A DNA stretch of 64,000 nucleotides. It comes from an uncultured Clostridia bacterium (GTDB lineage Bacteria; Bacillota; Clostridia; Lachnospirales; CAG-274). Below, in pieces: positions 27,404 to 35,557 of this stretch (positions are counted from its first letter, which is position 1; every line of letters starts with the position of its first letter). The DNA is taken from NCBI GenBank assembly GCA_944384235.1, contig CALWSP010000002.1:57592-121591 (forward strand). Reading direction: 5' to 3'. The translations under genes and the position numbers were made by a program. The notes under the pieces are model-generated. The model searched no databases and was not told the origin of the DNA. It was given only the letters and a program-made list of their open reading frames with translations.

Positions 27404-28915
27404 ATGGCTTACTATTACAAAGAACCATCACACACTTTTAGCGAATATTTATTAGTACCTGGTTATTCATCTGAAGAATGTATACCTGCTAAGGCTAGCC
27501 TTGTTACGCCTTTAGTTAAGTACAAAAAAGGGCAAGAAGAATGTCCTCTTACTATGAATATACCTTTAGTATCAGCTATTATGCAGTCTGTTTCTGACGA
27601 CAATATGGCAATTGCCCTTGCTAAAGAAGGTGGCGTGTCATTTATATATGGCTCTCAAACTATTGAGCAACAGGCTGAAATGGTTAGAAAAGTTAAAAGC
27701 TATAAAGCGGGCTTTGTAAAAAGTGATTCTAATATTAGACCAGATGAAACTTTAGCTGACATTATTGCTTTAAAGGAAAAAACTGGTCATTCAACTGTGG
27801 CAGTTACTGAAGATGGCACTGCTACTGGTAAACTTTTAGGTATTGTAACAAGTAGAGATTATAGAGTTAGTCGTATGGATTTAGGCACTAAGGTGTCTGA
27901 GTTTATGACTCCTATTGAAAATATGATTTATGCTAAAGAAGGCACAACTTTAAAAGAGGCTAACGACATTATTTGGGACAAAAAGTTAAACGCACTCCCT
28001 ATTGTTGACAGCCAACAAAGATTAGTGGCTTATGTTTTTAGAAAAGACTATGAAAGCCACAAGGAAAATGCTATGGAGCTTTTAGACTCCCACAAGAGAT
28101 ACATCGTTGGTGCTGGAATTAACACAAGAGATTTTGCTGAAAGAGTTCCTGCTTTAGTTGAAGCTGGCGCAGACGTTTTATGTATTGACTCATCTGAGGG
28201 TTTCTCTGCTTGGCAGAAAAACACTATTAGCTGGGTTAGAGAACATTATGGCGACAAGGTTAAAATTGGTGCTGGAAATGTTGTAGACAGAGATGGTTTT
28301 AGATTCCTTGCTGAAGCTGGTGCTGACTTTATTAAAATTGGTATTGGCGGCGGTTCTATCTGTATTACTAGAGAAACTAAGGGCATTGGTAGAGGCCAGG
28401 CAACAGCTGTTATTGAAGTGGCTGAAGCTAGAGATGAATATTTTAAGGAAACTGGCATTTACATTCCTATTTGTTCTGATGGTGGTATTGTTTACGACTA
28501 TCACATTACTCTTGCTCTTGCTATGGGTTGTGATTTTTGTATGCTTGGTAGATACTTCTCAAGATTTGAAGAAAGCCCTACTAACAAGGTTATTGTTAAT
28601 GGAAACTATATGAAGGAATACTGGGGTGAAGGCTCTGCTAGAGCTAGAAACTGGCAAAGATATGATATGGGTGGCGCAAGCAAGTTATCCTTTGAAGAAG
28701 GTGTTGACTCATATGTTCCTTACGCTGGTTATCTTCACGACAACCTTGCTATTACTCTTGCTAAAATTAGGTCTACTATGTGTAACTGTGGTGCATTATC
28801 TATTCCTGAGCTTCAAGAAAAGGCTAAAATTACTCTTGTTTCAGCAACTAGTATTGTTGAGGGTGGAGCTCACGACGTTGTGTTAAAAGACCAAAATGCA
28901 GTTCCTATTAAGTAA
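27404..28915 (+). CDS. guaB: IMP dehydrogenase (Tritrichomonas-like type)
   Basis: Oxidises IMP to XMP with NAD, the first step of guanine nucleotide synthesis. The 503-residue protein has the (beta/alpha)8 core split by two CBS domains (about residues 105-220). The catalytic loop is [20 protein letters not shown] with its active Cys, and the mobile flap has [15 protein letters not shown] with the Arg-Tyr pair. The N-terminus ([20 protein letters not shown]) differs from the usual Bacillus/E. coli form and, from memory, closely resembles the IMPDH of the protist Tritrichomonas foetus. The start at 27404 follows AAGGAGA; a longer upstream frame passes through the leader hairpin. Confidence 0.93.
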   Translation: MAYYYKEPSHTFSEYLLVPGYSSEECIPAKASLVTPLVKYKKGQEECPLTMNIPLVSAIMQSVSDDNMAIALAKEGGVSFIYGSQTIEQQAEMVRKVKSYKAGFVKSDSNIRPDETLADIIALKEKTGHSTVAVTEDGTATGKLLGIVTSRDYRVSRMDLGTKVSEFMTPIENMIYAKEGTTLKEANDIIWDKKLNALPIVDSQQRLVAYVFRKDYESHKENAMELLDSHKRYIVGAGINTRDFAERVPALVEAGADVLCIDSSEGFSAWQKNTISWVREHYGDKVKIGAGNVVDRDGFRFLAEAGADFIKIGIGGGSICITRETKGIGRGQATAVIEVAEARDEYFKETGIYIPICSDGGIVYDYHITLALAMGCDFCMLGRYFSRFEESPTNKVIVNGNYMKEYWGEGSARARNWQRYDMGGASKLSFEEGVDSYVPYAGYLHDNLAITLAKIRSTMCNCGALSIPELQEKAKITLVSATSIVEGGAHDVVLKDQNAVPIK

Positions 28916-28929
28916 TTAATTTTGTAACA

Positions 28930-28974
28930 AACCCTTCTCCTACTAAGTAGAATAATAGTGGGAGGAGGGTTTTT
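28930..28974 (+). terminator. Hairpin after guaB that contains the next gene's ribosome binding site
   Basis: A 15-bp stem with two G-U pairs (28930-28944 against 28957-28971) ends in a short T-run. It has the form of a terminator for guaB. The right arm contains GGAGGAGG (28961-28968), the Shine-Dalgarno of the gene starting at 28975, so the fold would also mask translation start. Confidence 0.75.
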
Positions 28975-29340
28975 ATGTTGAAAAGTAGTGCTTTAGAATT
29001 TTACGAAAGTGGATACGACTGTTGTAGATGTATTTTACTTGCTTGTGACGATTATTTTAAATTAAATTTATCTAGAGATTTTTTTAACTCCAGCAGGTGC
29101 TTTTACAACGGCCTTGGTATAGGGCATTGTTGTGGCGCTGTTTTAGCAGGGCTTATGGTTATTTCTACAATGTGTGAGGACTTTAAGTTTTATAGGTTAG
29201 AGTTTTTAGACAAATTTCAAAGAGAATTTAAAAGTTATAATTGTTGCTATATTAAAAACAATTTTGATTGCGAAAAAGTTATTGAGTTTACTTGCCAATT
29301 AATTTTAGATATAATTGACAAAAGTTATAAAAAAAATTAA
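28975..29340 (+). CDS. C_GCAxxG_C_C family protein (probable redox-active)
   Basis: A 121-residue cysteine-containing protein. It matches the C_GCAxxG_C_C family pattern: GYDCCRCILLA near the N-terminus, then GLGIGHCCGAVLAGLMVIS in the middle and later cysteines (YNCCYI, FDCEKV, FTCQL). Family members occur in anaerobes and are thought to be redox proteins or secreted/split-soret-like; no reaction is established. Its ribosome binding site is inside the preceding hairpin. It may be read through from guaB, or come from the same leader. Confidence 0.75.
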   Translation: MLKSSALEFYESGYDCCRCILLACDDYFKLNLSRDFFNSSRCFYNGLGIGHCCGAVLAGLMVISTMCEDFKFYRLEFLDKFQREFKSYNCCYIKNNFDCEKVIEFTCQLILDIIDKSYKKN

Positions 29341-29343
29341 TAT
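29315..29343 (+). promoter_or_regulatory. Possible promoter of rmuC inside the end of the previous gene
   Basis: TTGACA (29315-29320), 17 bp, TAATAT (29338-29343). The -35 lies within the coding end of the preceding gene. A perfect -35 and correct spacing make it plausible; the -10 is moderate. Confidence 0.55.
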
Positions 29344-29354
29344 TATAATTAAAA

Positions 29355-29377
29355 GGGCTGTTGTTTAGCAACAGCCT
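29355..29377 (+). repeat. GGCTGTTG hairpin, copy 1 (no T-run)
   Basis: GGCTGTTG (29356-29363) pairs with CAACAGCC (29369-29376) over a 5-nt loop. The same stem occurs at 41367-41389 and 62709-62730, where it is a terminator. Here it is followed by TATAAACAG, not by T residues, so on the plus strand it is not a convincing terminator. It lies in the probable rmuC leader. Confidence 0.65.
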
Positions 29378-29400
29378 ATAAACAGTTAAAGGAGGGTCTT

Positions 29401-30678
29401 ATGATAACAAATGTTTTACTTGGAATTTTGATTTTGGTTGTTATTATTTTAATTTTTAAAATTAAAAACAACAAAGACAATTACAAAGAAGTTGAAAAGG
29501 CTATTGAAAAAAGCAACATAAATTTAAGCAGAGCTTTAAACGAAAACATAAACAGCAACCAAAGGTTATTTAACGAGATGTTAGGGGAAAAGATAGGATA
29601 TATAGAAAAGGGTATTTTAAAAAGCCAAGCTGTTTTAAGGGAAAGTGTTACTAGCTCTCTTAGGTTACAAGAGGACAGGTTTAAAACTTTTTCCCTTGAA
29701 AACGAGCAGAAGCTTGAAAACATTAGAAAGACTGTGGAAAATAGCCTTTCAAGTATGCAAAAGGACAACAATTTAAAGCTTGAGCAAATGAGAGGAGTTG
29801 TGGAAGAAAAATTACAACAGTCTATTGAAGAAAAAATGAACAGGTCTTTTGCTCTTGTTAGCGAGAGGCTTGAACAGGTTTACAAAGGCCTTGGAGAAAT
29901 GCAAAACCTTGCCACTGGTGTTGGCGACCTTAAAAGAGTTTTAACAAATGTTAAGGCTAGGGGAATTCTTGGCGAGTTACAGCTTGGAGCCATTCTTTCT
30001 GAAATTCTTTCTAAAGAGCAATATGACGAGAATGTTGAAGTTGTTCCTGGAAGCAACAAAAGGGTTGAATTTGCAATTAAATTGCCAAGCGATGACAATT
30101 CAAAAATATATTTACCTATTGACAGCAAATTCCCTGCAGACAGATACCAGAACCTTTTAGACGCCTACGACACAGGGGATAAGGACAAAATTAGTTTGGC
30201 CGAAAAAGAGTTATTAAATGTTATTGAGTTAGAGGCAAAGGAAATTAGCGAAAAATACATATATCCGCCTTATACTACAAATTTTGCTATTATGTTTTTA
30301 CCTTTTGAAAGTTTATATTCTGAAGTTGTTGCAAAAGGTATGATTGAAAAGTTACAAAACAAATACCACATTAACATTGCTGGGCCAAGCACTATGGCCT
30401 CTCTTTTAAACAGTTTACAAATGGGTTTTAAAACTCTTGCAATTCAAAAAAGAAGTATGGAAGTTTGGACAACCTTAGCTGCTGTTAAAACAGAGTTTTC
30501 AAGGTTTGCTGACGCTCTTAACAAAACAAGAAAGCATTTAGACCAAGCAAGTAGCGACTTAGACGCCCTTGTTACAACCAGAACTAATGCTATTAACAGA
30601 AAATTAAGAGAGGTTGAAACTTTAAAGGACGGAAGCTATTCAAAGAGTTTATTGGAGGATTTTGGATATGAAGAATAG
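29401..30678 (+). CDS. rmuC: RmuC-family DNA recombination protein
   Basis: A 425-residue protein with an N-terminal membrane helix (about residues 4-20), a long coiled coil (20-165) and the RmuC domain (about 170-390) with ARGILGELQLGAIL, LPIDSKFP and FLPFESLYSE. RmuC limits inversions and rearrangements between inverted repeats in E. coli; the domain resembles a restriction-endonuclease-like nuclease, but biochemistry is limited. GGAGGG precedes the ATG. The BFD ferredoxin gene overlaps its last 11 bases. Confidence 0.92.
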   Translation: MITNVLLGILILVVIILIFKIKNNKDNYKEVEKAIEKSNINLSRALNENINSNQRLFNEMLGEKIGYIEKGILKSQAVLRESVTSSLRLQEDRFKTFSLENEQKLENIRKTVENSLSSMQKDNNLKLEQMRGVVEEKLQQSIEEKMNRSFALVSERLEQVYKGLGEMQNLATGVGDLKRVLTNVKARGILGELQLGAILSEILSKEQYDENVEVVPGSNKRVEFAIKLPSDDNSKIYLPIDSKFPADRYQNLLDAYDTGDKDKISLAEKELLNVIELEAKEISEKYIYPPYTTNFAIMFLPFESLYSEVVAKGMIEKLQNKYHINIAGPSTMASLLNSLQMGFKTLAIQKRSMEVWTTLAAVKTEFSRFADALNKTRKHLDQASSDLDALVTTRTNAINRKLREVETLKDGSYSKSLLEDFGYEE

Positions 30679-30856
30679 ATTAGTTTGCGAGTGTTACAAC
30701 ATTTATGTTGAGGACATTAAAAACGAAGTTTTAAAAGGAGCAAGAACTTTTGAGGATTTAGTTAAAATTAACAGGATAGGTGTTATGTGTAGTGCTTGCA
30801 TAGGCGATGGAAAAAGAGTTTTAGAAGAAATTAAAACGGAGCTTGGAGTTGATTAA
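30668..30856 (+). CDS. BFD-like [2Fe-2S] ferredoxin
   Basis: A 62-residue protein with four cysteines spaced C7-x-C9 ... C41-x2-C44, the pattern of bacterioferritin-associated ferredoxin (BFD) and of the NifU/nitrite reductase BFD domain. The helix-turn segment TFEDLVKINRIGVMCSACIGDG fits. ATG 30668 is chosen because GGAGG lies nine bases upstream; a TTG at 30662 is too near. It overlaps rmuC by 11 bp and abuts lysR (TAAATG), so the three are co-transcribed. There is no bacterioferritin or NADH-dependent reductase next to it. Its partner is unknown. Confidence 0.85.
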   Translation: MKNRLVCECYNIYVEDIKNEVLKGARTFEDLVKINRIGVMCSACIGDGKRVLEEIKTELGVD

Positions 30857-31753
30857 ATGACTTTACAACAACTAAGGTATGTTATAGAGGTGGCTGAAAA
30901 GGGGAGCATTAGTGGGGCTAGTAAATCTCTTTTTATTTCTCAGCCAAGTCTTACAAACGCTATTAAAGAACTTGAAAAAGAAATTCAAATTACTATTTTT
31001 TTAAGAACTAACAAAGGTGTTGTTTTATCTAACGAGGGAATAGAGTTTGTTGGGTATGCTAGGCAGATTATTGAGCAAACAAACCTTTTAGAGGACAAAT
31101 ATATAAATTACAAAAAGCACAAAAAAAGGTTTGCTGTTTCAACTCAGCACTATTCTTTTGCTGTAAATGCTTTTGTTGATGTTATTAAAGAGTTTGGATA
31201 TGAAAATTATGACTTCACATTAAGAGAAACAAAGACTTATAACATAATTAGAGATGTTAGCCAGTTAAAAGCCGAGCTTGGAATTTTATATTTATCTGAT
31301 GAAAATGAAAAGATAATTTCAAAATTAATTTATGAAAATGGCCTTGTTTTTGAGGAGATTGTTAGAGCAAAGCCTCATATTTTCATTAGTGCAAACCACC
31401 CACTTGCCAAGGAAGAAATTATTACTTTTGAGCAACTTAAAGGCTACCCTTGTTTGCAGTTTGAGCAAGGAGAGTATAATTCTTTTCATTTTTTTGAGGA
31501 GTTATATGGCTCTTTAGAAAAGGAAAAAGCAATTAATGTTAGGGACAGAGCAACGCTTTTTAACTTAGTTATTGGGCTAAATGGATATACTATAAGTTCT
31601 GGAATTATAAGCAAGGAGTTAAATGGAGAAAACATTATTTCTAAGCCTTTAAAAGCTGATGACGAAATGAGGATTGGAATTATTTACCACAAAAACATAA
31701 CTCTTAGCAACCTTGCTATTGAATATATGAAAGCAATTAAAAACCACATTTAA
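30857..31753 (+). CDS. LysR-family transcriptional regulator
   Basis: A 298-residue LysR regulator. The N-terminal helix-turn-helix (residues 1-60: LRYVIEVAEKGSISGASKSLFISQPSLTNAIKELE) is textbook, followed by a periplasmic-binding-like effector domain. The start codon directly follows the stop of the ferredoxin gene. It ends in its own terminator and precedes a MetE-like methyltransferase, so control of sulfur or methionine genes is a guess from neighbourhood only. No divergent target gene is present, as is common for LysR regulators. Confidence 0.9.
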   Translation: MTLQQLRYVIEVAEKGSISGASKSLFISQPSLTNAIKELEKEIQITIFLRTNKGVVLSNEGIEFVGYARQIIEQTNLLEDKYINYKKHKKRFAVSTQHYSFAVNAFVDVIKEFGYENYDFTLRETKTYNIIRDVSQLKAELGILYLSDENEKIISKLIYENGLVFEEIVRAKPHIFISANHPLAKEEIITFEQLKGYPCLQFEQGEYNSFHFFEELYGSLEKEKAINVRDRATLFNLVIGLNGYTISSGIISKELNGENIISKPLKADDEMRIGIIYHKNITLSNLAIEYMKAIKNHI

Positions 31754-31756
31754 GGG

Positions 31757-31800
31757 AAATAGGTTTGATATAGTTTAAAACTATATCAAACCTATTTTTT
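31757..31800 (+). terminator. Intrinsic terminator of the rmuC-BFD-lysR unit
   Basis: A long near-perfect stem (AATAGGTTTGATATAGTTT against AAACTATATCAAACCTATT) is followed by a T-run, four bases after the lysR stop. Confidence 0.93.
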
Positions 31801-31807
31801 TATGTAT

Positions 31808-31836
31808 TTTACAGAGAGAGGAAAATTAATTATAAT
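31808..31836 (+). promoter_or_regulatory. Promoter of the MetE-like gene
   Basis: TTTACA (31808-31813), 17 bp, TATAAT (31831-31836), 32 bp before the start. No S-box or other methionine riboswitch fits in the short leader. Confidence 0.75.
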
Positions 31837-31868
31837 AGCTATAGAACAAAGATGAGGAGTTGAAAAAA

Positions 31869-32981
31869 ATGAGTAATTTAAAAGTGCCTTTTAAATTTGA
31901 TATAGTAGGCAGTTTTCTTAGGCCTGACTATTTAAAAGAGGCAAGAGCTGAATTTCAAAAGGGAAATATTTCAAAAGAGGAGCTTAGAGAAGTTGAAAAC
32001 AAAGCAATTACTGAGCTTATTAAAGAGCAGAAAAATGTTGGGTTAAACGTTATTACTGACGGCGAGTTTAGAAGAAGTTGGTGGCATTTAGACTTTATGT
32101 GGGGACTTTGTGGCGTTGAAAAAACTTTTCCTAAAAATGGTTACAACTTTAACGGGGAAGAAACTAGAAACGAATCTTGTGGCATTGTTGGGAAAATTAG
32201 CGGAGAAAACCACCCATTTGTTGAAGATTTTAAGTTTGTTAAAAATTTTGAGGACAAAAACTGTGTTGCAAGGCAGACTATTCCTGCTCCAGCTCAATTT
32301 TTAGCTGAGCTACAAAGAAACACAGGAAAACACAAAATTTCTGACTTTTACAAAAGCGAAGAAGATTTAATTTTAGACATTGCAAAGGCTTACAAAAAAG
32401 TTATTTTAGACCTTTACGATGCTGGTTGCAGAAATGTTCAATTAGACGACTGCACTTGGGGTATGTTTTGCGACAAGGAATACTGGGAGAAAAGAAACGG
32501 GGAAATTAAAATTGAGGATATAGCTAACCAGTATTTAAAAGTGAACAACTTAGCCATTGAAAATTTACCAGAAGATTTAGTTATTACAACTCACGTTTGC
32601 AGAGGCAACTACCATTCTACTTGGGCTAGTTCTGGCGGTTACGAGCCTATTGGAAAGTTTTTGTTTGAAAAAGAGAATGTTTCTGCTTATTATTTAGAGT
32701 TTGATGACGAAAGGTCTGGCGATTTTGAGCCTTTAAAATATGTAAGCGAAAACAAAAGCGTTGTTTTAGGGCTTATTACAACTAAATCTCCAGTTTTAGA
32801 GGACAAGGAGTATATTGTGAACAGAATTAGGCAAGCAAGCAAATATATTCCTTTAGAGAGGTTATGTATTAGCCCACAATGTGGCTTTGCATCAACTGAA
32901 GAGGGCAACAAGTTGACTGAAAAGCAACAATGGGACAAGTTAAGGTTAGTAAAGGAAATTGCTGAAGAAGTTTTTAACTAA
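31869..32981 (+). CDS. Cobalamin-independent methionine synthase-like methyltransferase (YxjG/YxjH type)
   Basis: A 370-residue protein matching the C-terminal catalytic half of MetE. The zinc-site residues are visible: His and Cys in THVCRGNYHSTW, Glu in YLEFDDERSGDF and Cys in SPQCGFASTEEGN. The substrate-loop region ITDGEFRRSWWHLDF is also typical. These short enzymes lack the N-terminal half of full MetE and transfer a methyl group to homocysteine or a related thiol from an uncertain donor. ATG 31869 has GAGGAG nine bases upstream; a TTG at 31860 abuts it. It is monocistronic, after lysR and before pyrK. Confidence 0.88.
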   Translation: MSNLKVPFKFDIVGSFLRPDYLKEARAEFQKGNISKEELREVENKAITELIKEQKNVGLNVITDGEFRRSWWHLDFMWGLCGVEKTFPKNGYNFNGEETRNESCGIVGKISGENHPFVEDFKFVKNFEDKNCVARQTIPAPAQFLAELQRNTGKHKISDFYKSEEDLILDIAKAYKKVILDLYDAGCRNVQLDDCTWGMFCDKEYWEKRNGEIKIEDIANQYLKVNNLAIENLPEDLVITTHVCRGNYHSTWASSGGYEPIGKFLFEKENVSAYYLEFDDERSGDFEPLKYVSENKSVVLGLITTKSPVLEDKEYIVNRIRQASKYIPLERLCISPQCGFASTEEGNKLTEKQQWDKLRLVKEIAEEVFN

Positions 32982-33022
32982 GTTAAACATTAATTAAATT
33001 ATTTTGAGGAAAGATAAGGGGC

Positions 33023-33059
33023 AAAAAGTCTTTGATTATATAATCAAAGACTTTTTTTG
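33023..33059 (+). terminator. Intrinsic terminator of the MetE-like gene
   Basis: A perfect 16-bp stem (AAAAAGTCTTTGATTA and its complement) with a 2-nt loop, followed by seven T residues. Confidence 0.93.
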
Positions 33060-33070
33060 TTTAAAAGAGC

Positions 33071-33099
33071 TTGTAAAAAAAGTGAAAATGAATTAAAAT
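33071..33099 (+). promoter_or_regulatory. Promoter of pyrK-pyrD
   Basis: TTGTAA (33071-33076), 17 bp, TAAAAT (33094-33099), 31 bp before pyrK. There is no room for a PyrR-type attenuator between it and the gene. Confidence 0.6.
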
Positions 33100-33130
33100 A
33101 AATATAAAGAACTGGTAGGAGGAGATTGAA

Positions 33131-33886
33131 ATGAAATCAGTGGAAATGGCTAAAGTTTTAAGTATTGGCTTTTTAAATGATAGTATTTGTGACTTAAAAA
33201 TTCTTTGCCCTAAAATTGCAAAAGAGGCAAAGGCTGGGCAGTTTGTGGAGGTTTACCCTGACAACGGCGAAAACCTTTTGTCAAGACCAATTAGTATTTG
33301 TGAAATTGACAAGGAGGTTGGCTCAATTAGGCTTGTTTTTCAAGTTGTTGGAAAGGGAACTAAACTCTTTTCTAGGTTAAAGGTTAATGATGAAATTAGA
33401 GTTTTAGGGCCTTGTGGAAATGGTTATAATTTAAAAGGTGGCAAGAGTGTTTTAGTTGGCGGCGGAATTGGTGTGCCTCCATTAATTGAAACTTGCAAAC
33501 AGCTTGAGGGCGAGAAGATTGTTGTTTTGGGTTTTAGAAGCGGCAGTTTTTTAGTGGACGAGTTTGAAAAGCTTGGCGCAAAGGTTTATGTGGCTACTGA
33601 CGATGGTTCTGTTGGGTTTAAGGGAAATGTTGTGGAGCTTTTAAAAAGCGAAAACATTGTAGGCGACAACATATATTCTTGTGGGCCTAAGGTTATGCTT
33701 AAATTCCTTTCTATGTATGCTCAAGAGAAGAACATTGACTGCCAAGTTTCTATGGAAGAAAGAATGGCTTGTGGCATAGGTGCTTGTGTTGGCTGTGTTG
33801 TTCAAATTAAAGACGGAGATGGCTGGGTATACAAAAAGGTTTGCAAGGACGGGCCTGTATTTGATAGCAAGGAGGTTTGTTGGTAA
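33131..33886 (+). CDS. pyrK: Dihydroorotate dehydrogenase electron transfer subunit PyrK
   Basis: Iron-sulfur flavoprotein that passes electrons from PyrD to NAD. The FAD-binding LLSRPISICEID, NAD-binding VLVGGGIGVPPLI and the C-terminal [2Fe-2S] cluster cysteines in ERMACGIGACVGCVVQ plus VCKDGP are all present. It has 251 residues and AGGAGGAG before the ATG. Its stop overlaps the pyrD start by one base, consistent with a heterotetramer. Other pyr genes are not in the window. Confidence 0.95.
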   Translation: MKSVEMAKVLSIGFLNDSICDLKILCPKIAKEAKAGQFVEVYPDNGENLLSRPISICEIDKEVGSIRLVFQVVGKGTKLFSRLKVNDEIRVLGPCGNGYNLKGGKSVLVGGGIGVPPLIETCKQLEGEKIVVLGFRSGSFLVDEFEKLGAKVYVATDDGSVGFKGNVVELLKSENIVGDNIYSCGPKVMLKFLSMYAQEKNIDCQVSMEERMACGIGACVGCVVQIKDGDGWVYKKVCKDGPVFDSKEVCW

Positions 33887-34788
33887 TGAATACAAAGGTT
33901 AATATTTGTGGCGTTGAACTTAAAAACCCTGTTATGACTGCTTCTGGTACATTTGGAAGTGGTAGGGAATATTCTGAGTTTGTGGACTTAAACAGACTTG
34001 GTGCAGTTGTTGTTAAAGGTGTTGCAGACAAGCCTTGGAACGGAAACCCTGCACCTAGAATAGCAGAAGTATATGGCGGTATGCTAAACTCTGTTGGTTT
34101 GCAAAACCCTGGTGTGGACTATTTTATTGAAAATGATATTCCTTTTTTAAGACAGTTTGACACAAAAATTATTGTTAATGTTTGTGGACACTCTATTGAG
34201 GAGTATACTAACGTTGTTAAGAAGTTACAAGGGCAAGATGTGGACCTTCTTGAGTTAAATATTTCCTGTCCTAATGTTAGCGAGGGCGGTATGTCTTTTG
34301 GCACTGACACAAAGATGGTTGAAAAGGTTGTTCAAGAAGTTAAAAAGTGTGCTGACAAGCCTTTAATTGTTAAGCTTAGCCCAAATGTTACAGACATTAC
34401 AGAAATTGCAAAGGCTGCTGTTAGTGGCGGTGCAGACGGGCTTAGCCTTATTAACACTTTAACTGGTATGAAAATTGACATTTACAAAAGACAGCCAGTT
34501 TTACAAAGAAAAATTGGCGGTATGAGTGGACCTGCTGTAAAGCCTGTTGCAGTTAGAATGGTTTACCAAGTTTGCAAGGCTGTTGATGTGCCTGTTATTG
34601 GTATGGGTGGCATTTCAAACGCTGAAGATGCTATTGAGTTTATTATGGCTGGTGCTACTGGTGTTTCTATTGGCACTGCTAACTTTATTAACCCTAGAGC
34701 AACTGTTGAAACAGTTGAGGGAATTGAAGAATATATGAGAAAATATGGTGTTAAGGACTTAAGTGAGATTAGAGGCATAATTGAGTAG
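33886..34788 (+). CDS. pyrD: Dihydroorotate dehydrogenase B catalytic subunit PyrD
   Basis: Class 1B DHODH, FMN-containing, that oxidises dihydroorotate to orotate together with PyrK. LKNPVMTASGTFGSG, the catalytic Cys region NISCPNVSEGG and the FMN-phosphate segments GMGGISNAEDAIEFIMAGATGVSIGTA are clear. Start 33886 follows GGAGG and overlaps the pyrK stop; an upstream TTG at 33877 is not needed. It has 300 residues. Confidence 0.96.
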   Translation: MNTKVNICGVELKNPVMTASGTFGSGREYSEFVDLNRLGAVVVKGVADKPWNGNPAPRIAEVYGGMLNSVGLQNPGVDYFIENDIPFLRQFDTKIIVNVCGHSIEEYTNVVKKLQGQDVDLLELNISCPNVSEGGMSFGTDTKMVEKVVQEVKKCADKPLIVKLSPNVTDITEIAKAAVSGGADGLSLINTLTGMKIDIYKRQPVLQRKIGGMSGPAVKPVAVRMVYQVCKAVDVPVIGMGGISNAEDAIEFIMAGATGVSIGTANFINPRATVETVEGIEEYMRKYGVKDLSEIRGIIE

Positions 34789-34801
34789 AGAGGTGATTTT
34801 T

Positions 34802-35515
34802 ATGAAAAAGTCAATTGGTGTTTTATTTACAGCTTTAGTTATTGCTTTTTGTTTTAGTGGGTGTAGTGATAATAAAAATCAAGTAGAGAACGAAAATGTT
34901 ATTGGCGAAGTGGTTCAAGGGCAAGAAATGATTGATATAAAGACTTATGCTGAAAACATTAAAAAGTCAGCTCAGGATTTAAGTGGTTTTGTTGAGGAGG
35001 CCTTGAAAAACAACCTTATTGACGAAACAAGAGTTGAAGAATATAAAAATATGTGTAAAAGGCTTGAGGAAATTATTGATAACCCAGAAAGCACTCAAGA
35101 AACAAAAGACGAGCTTGATTTGATTAAAAACAATATGGCAGTTATTGCATCTCAGGTTTCTGCTGAAAATGAAGTTATAGACGAAATTTTAAGCGAAAAG
35201 GGAAACAATGTAGAAGTTGAACAGAAGGAAGATGGAAACCCAGAAGTTAAACCTTTAAACAACGATATGAACAGCCTTATAGAAAACTTTACTTTGTTGC
35301 AAAACGAGGCTTCAAGGGCTGTTGAAAAGGGCGACATTGCTCAAGACGAATATGTTACTCTTATTCAAGAGGGAACAAATTTAGCTACATTAAAAGATGA
35401 AATGGAAAAACTTGGAGAAAGCGACGAGTTAAACAAGAGAGTGCAAAACTGCAAGGAAAGAATATACAACATTGCTGTAAAAATGGGGTCTAGCTTAGCT
35501 GAAAATTTTAAGTAG
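34802..35515 (+). CDS. Putative lipoprotein of unknown function
   Basis: A 237-residue exported protein. It has a lipoprotein signal peptide: basic MKKS, a hydrophobic core and a lipobox with Cys21 (FSGC). The mature part is very acidic and helical, with heptad-like stretches (for example EEYKNMCKRLEEIIDN) and a proline-containing linker in the middle; two similar helical halves are possible. I recognise no family. The start follows GAGGTGA; an upstream frame reaching back into pyrD is not credible. It overlaps nothing but sits 13 bases after pyrD, so it is probably co-transcribed. Confidence 0.7.
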   Translation: MKKSIGVLFTALVIAFCFSGCSDNKNQVENENVIGEVVQGQEMIDIKTYAENIKKSAQDLSGFVEEALKNNLIDETRVEEYKNMCKRLEEIIDNPESTQETKDELDLIKNNMAVIASQVSAENEVIDEILSEKGNNVEVEQKEDGNPEVKPLNNDMNSLIENFTLLQNEASRAVEKGDIAQDEYVTLIQEGTNLATLKDEMEKLGESDELNKRVQNCKERIYNIAVKMGSSLAENFK

Positions 35516-35524
35516 AGGGAAAAG

Positions 35525-35555
35525 AAAAAGAGCAAGTTTAAAACTTGCTCTTTTT
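35525..35555. terminator. Bidirectional terminator between the lipoprotein gene and dapL
   Basis: AAAAAGAGCAAGTTT pairs with AAACTTGCTCTTTTT, with A- and T-runs on both sides. It ends the plus-strand lipoprotein gene and the minus-strand dapL gene. Confidence 0.93.
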
Positions 35556-35557
35556 TA

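Noticed and set aside
33028..33053. TTTGATTA...TAATCAAA as a FabT-like site
   Set aside because: It is the stem of an intrinsic terminator and lies downstream of a gene.
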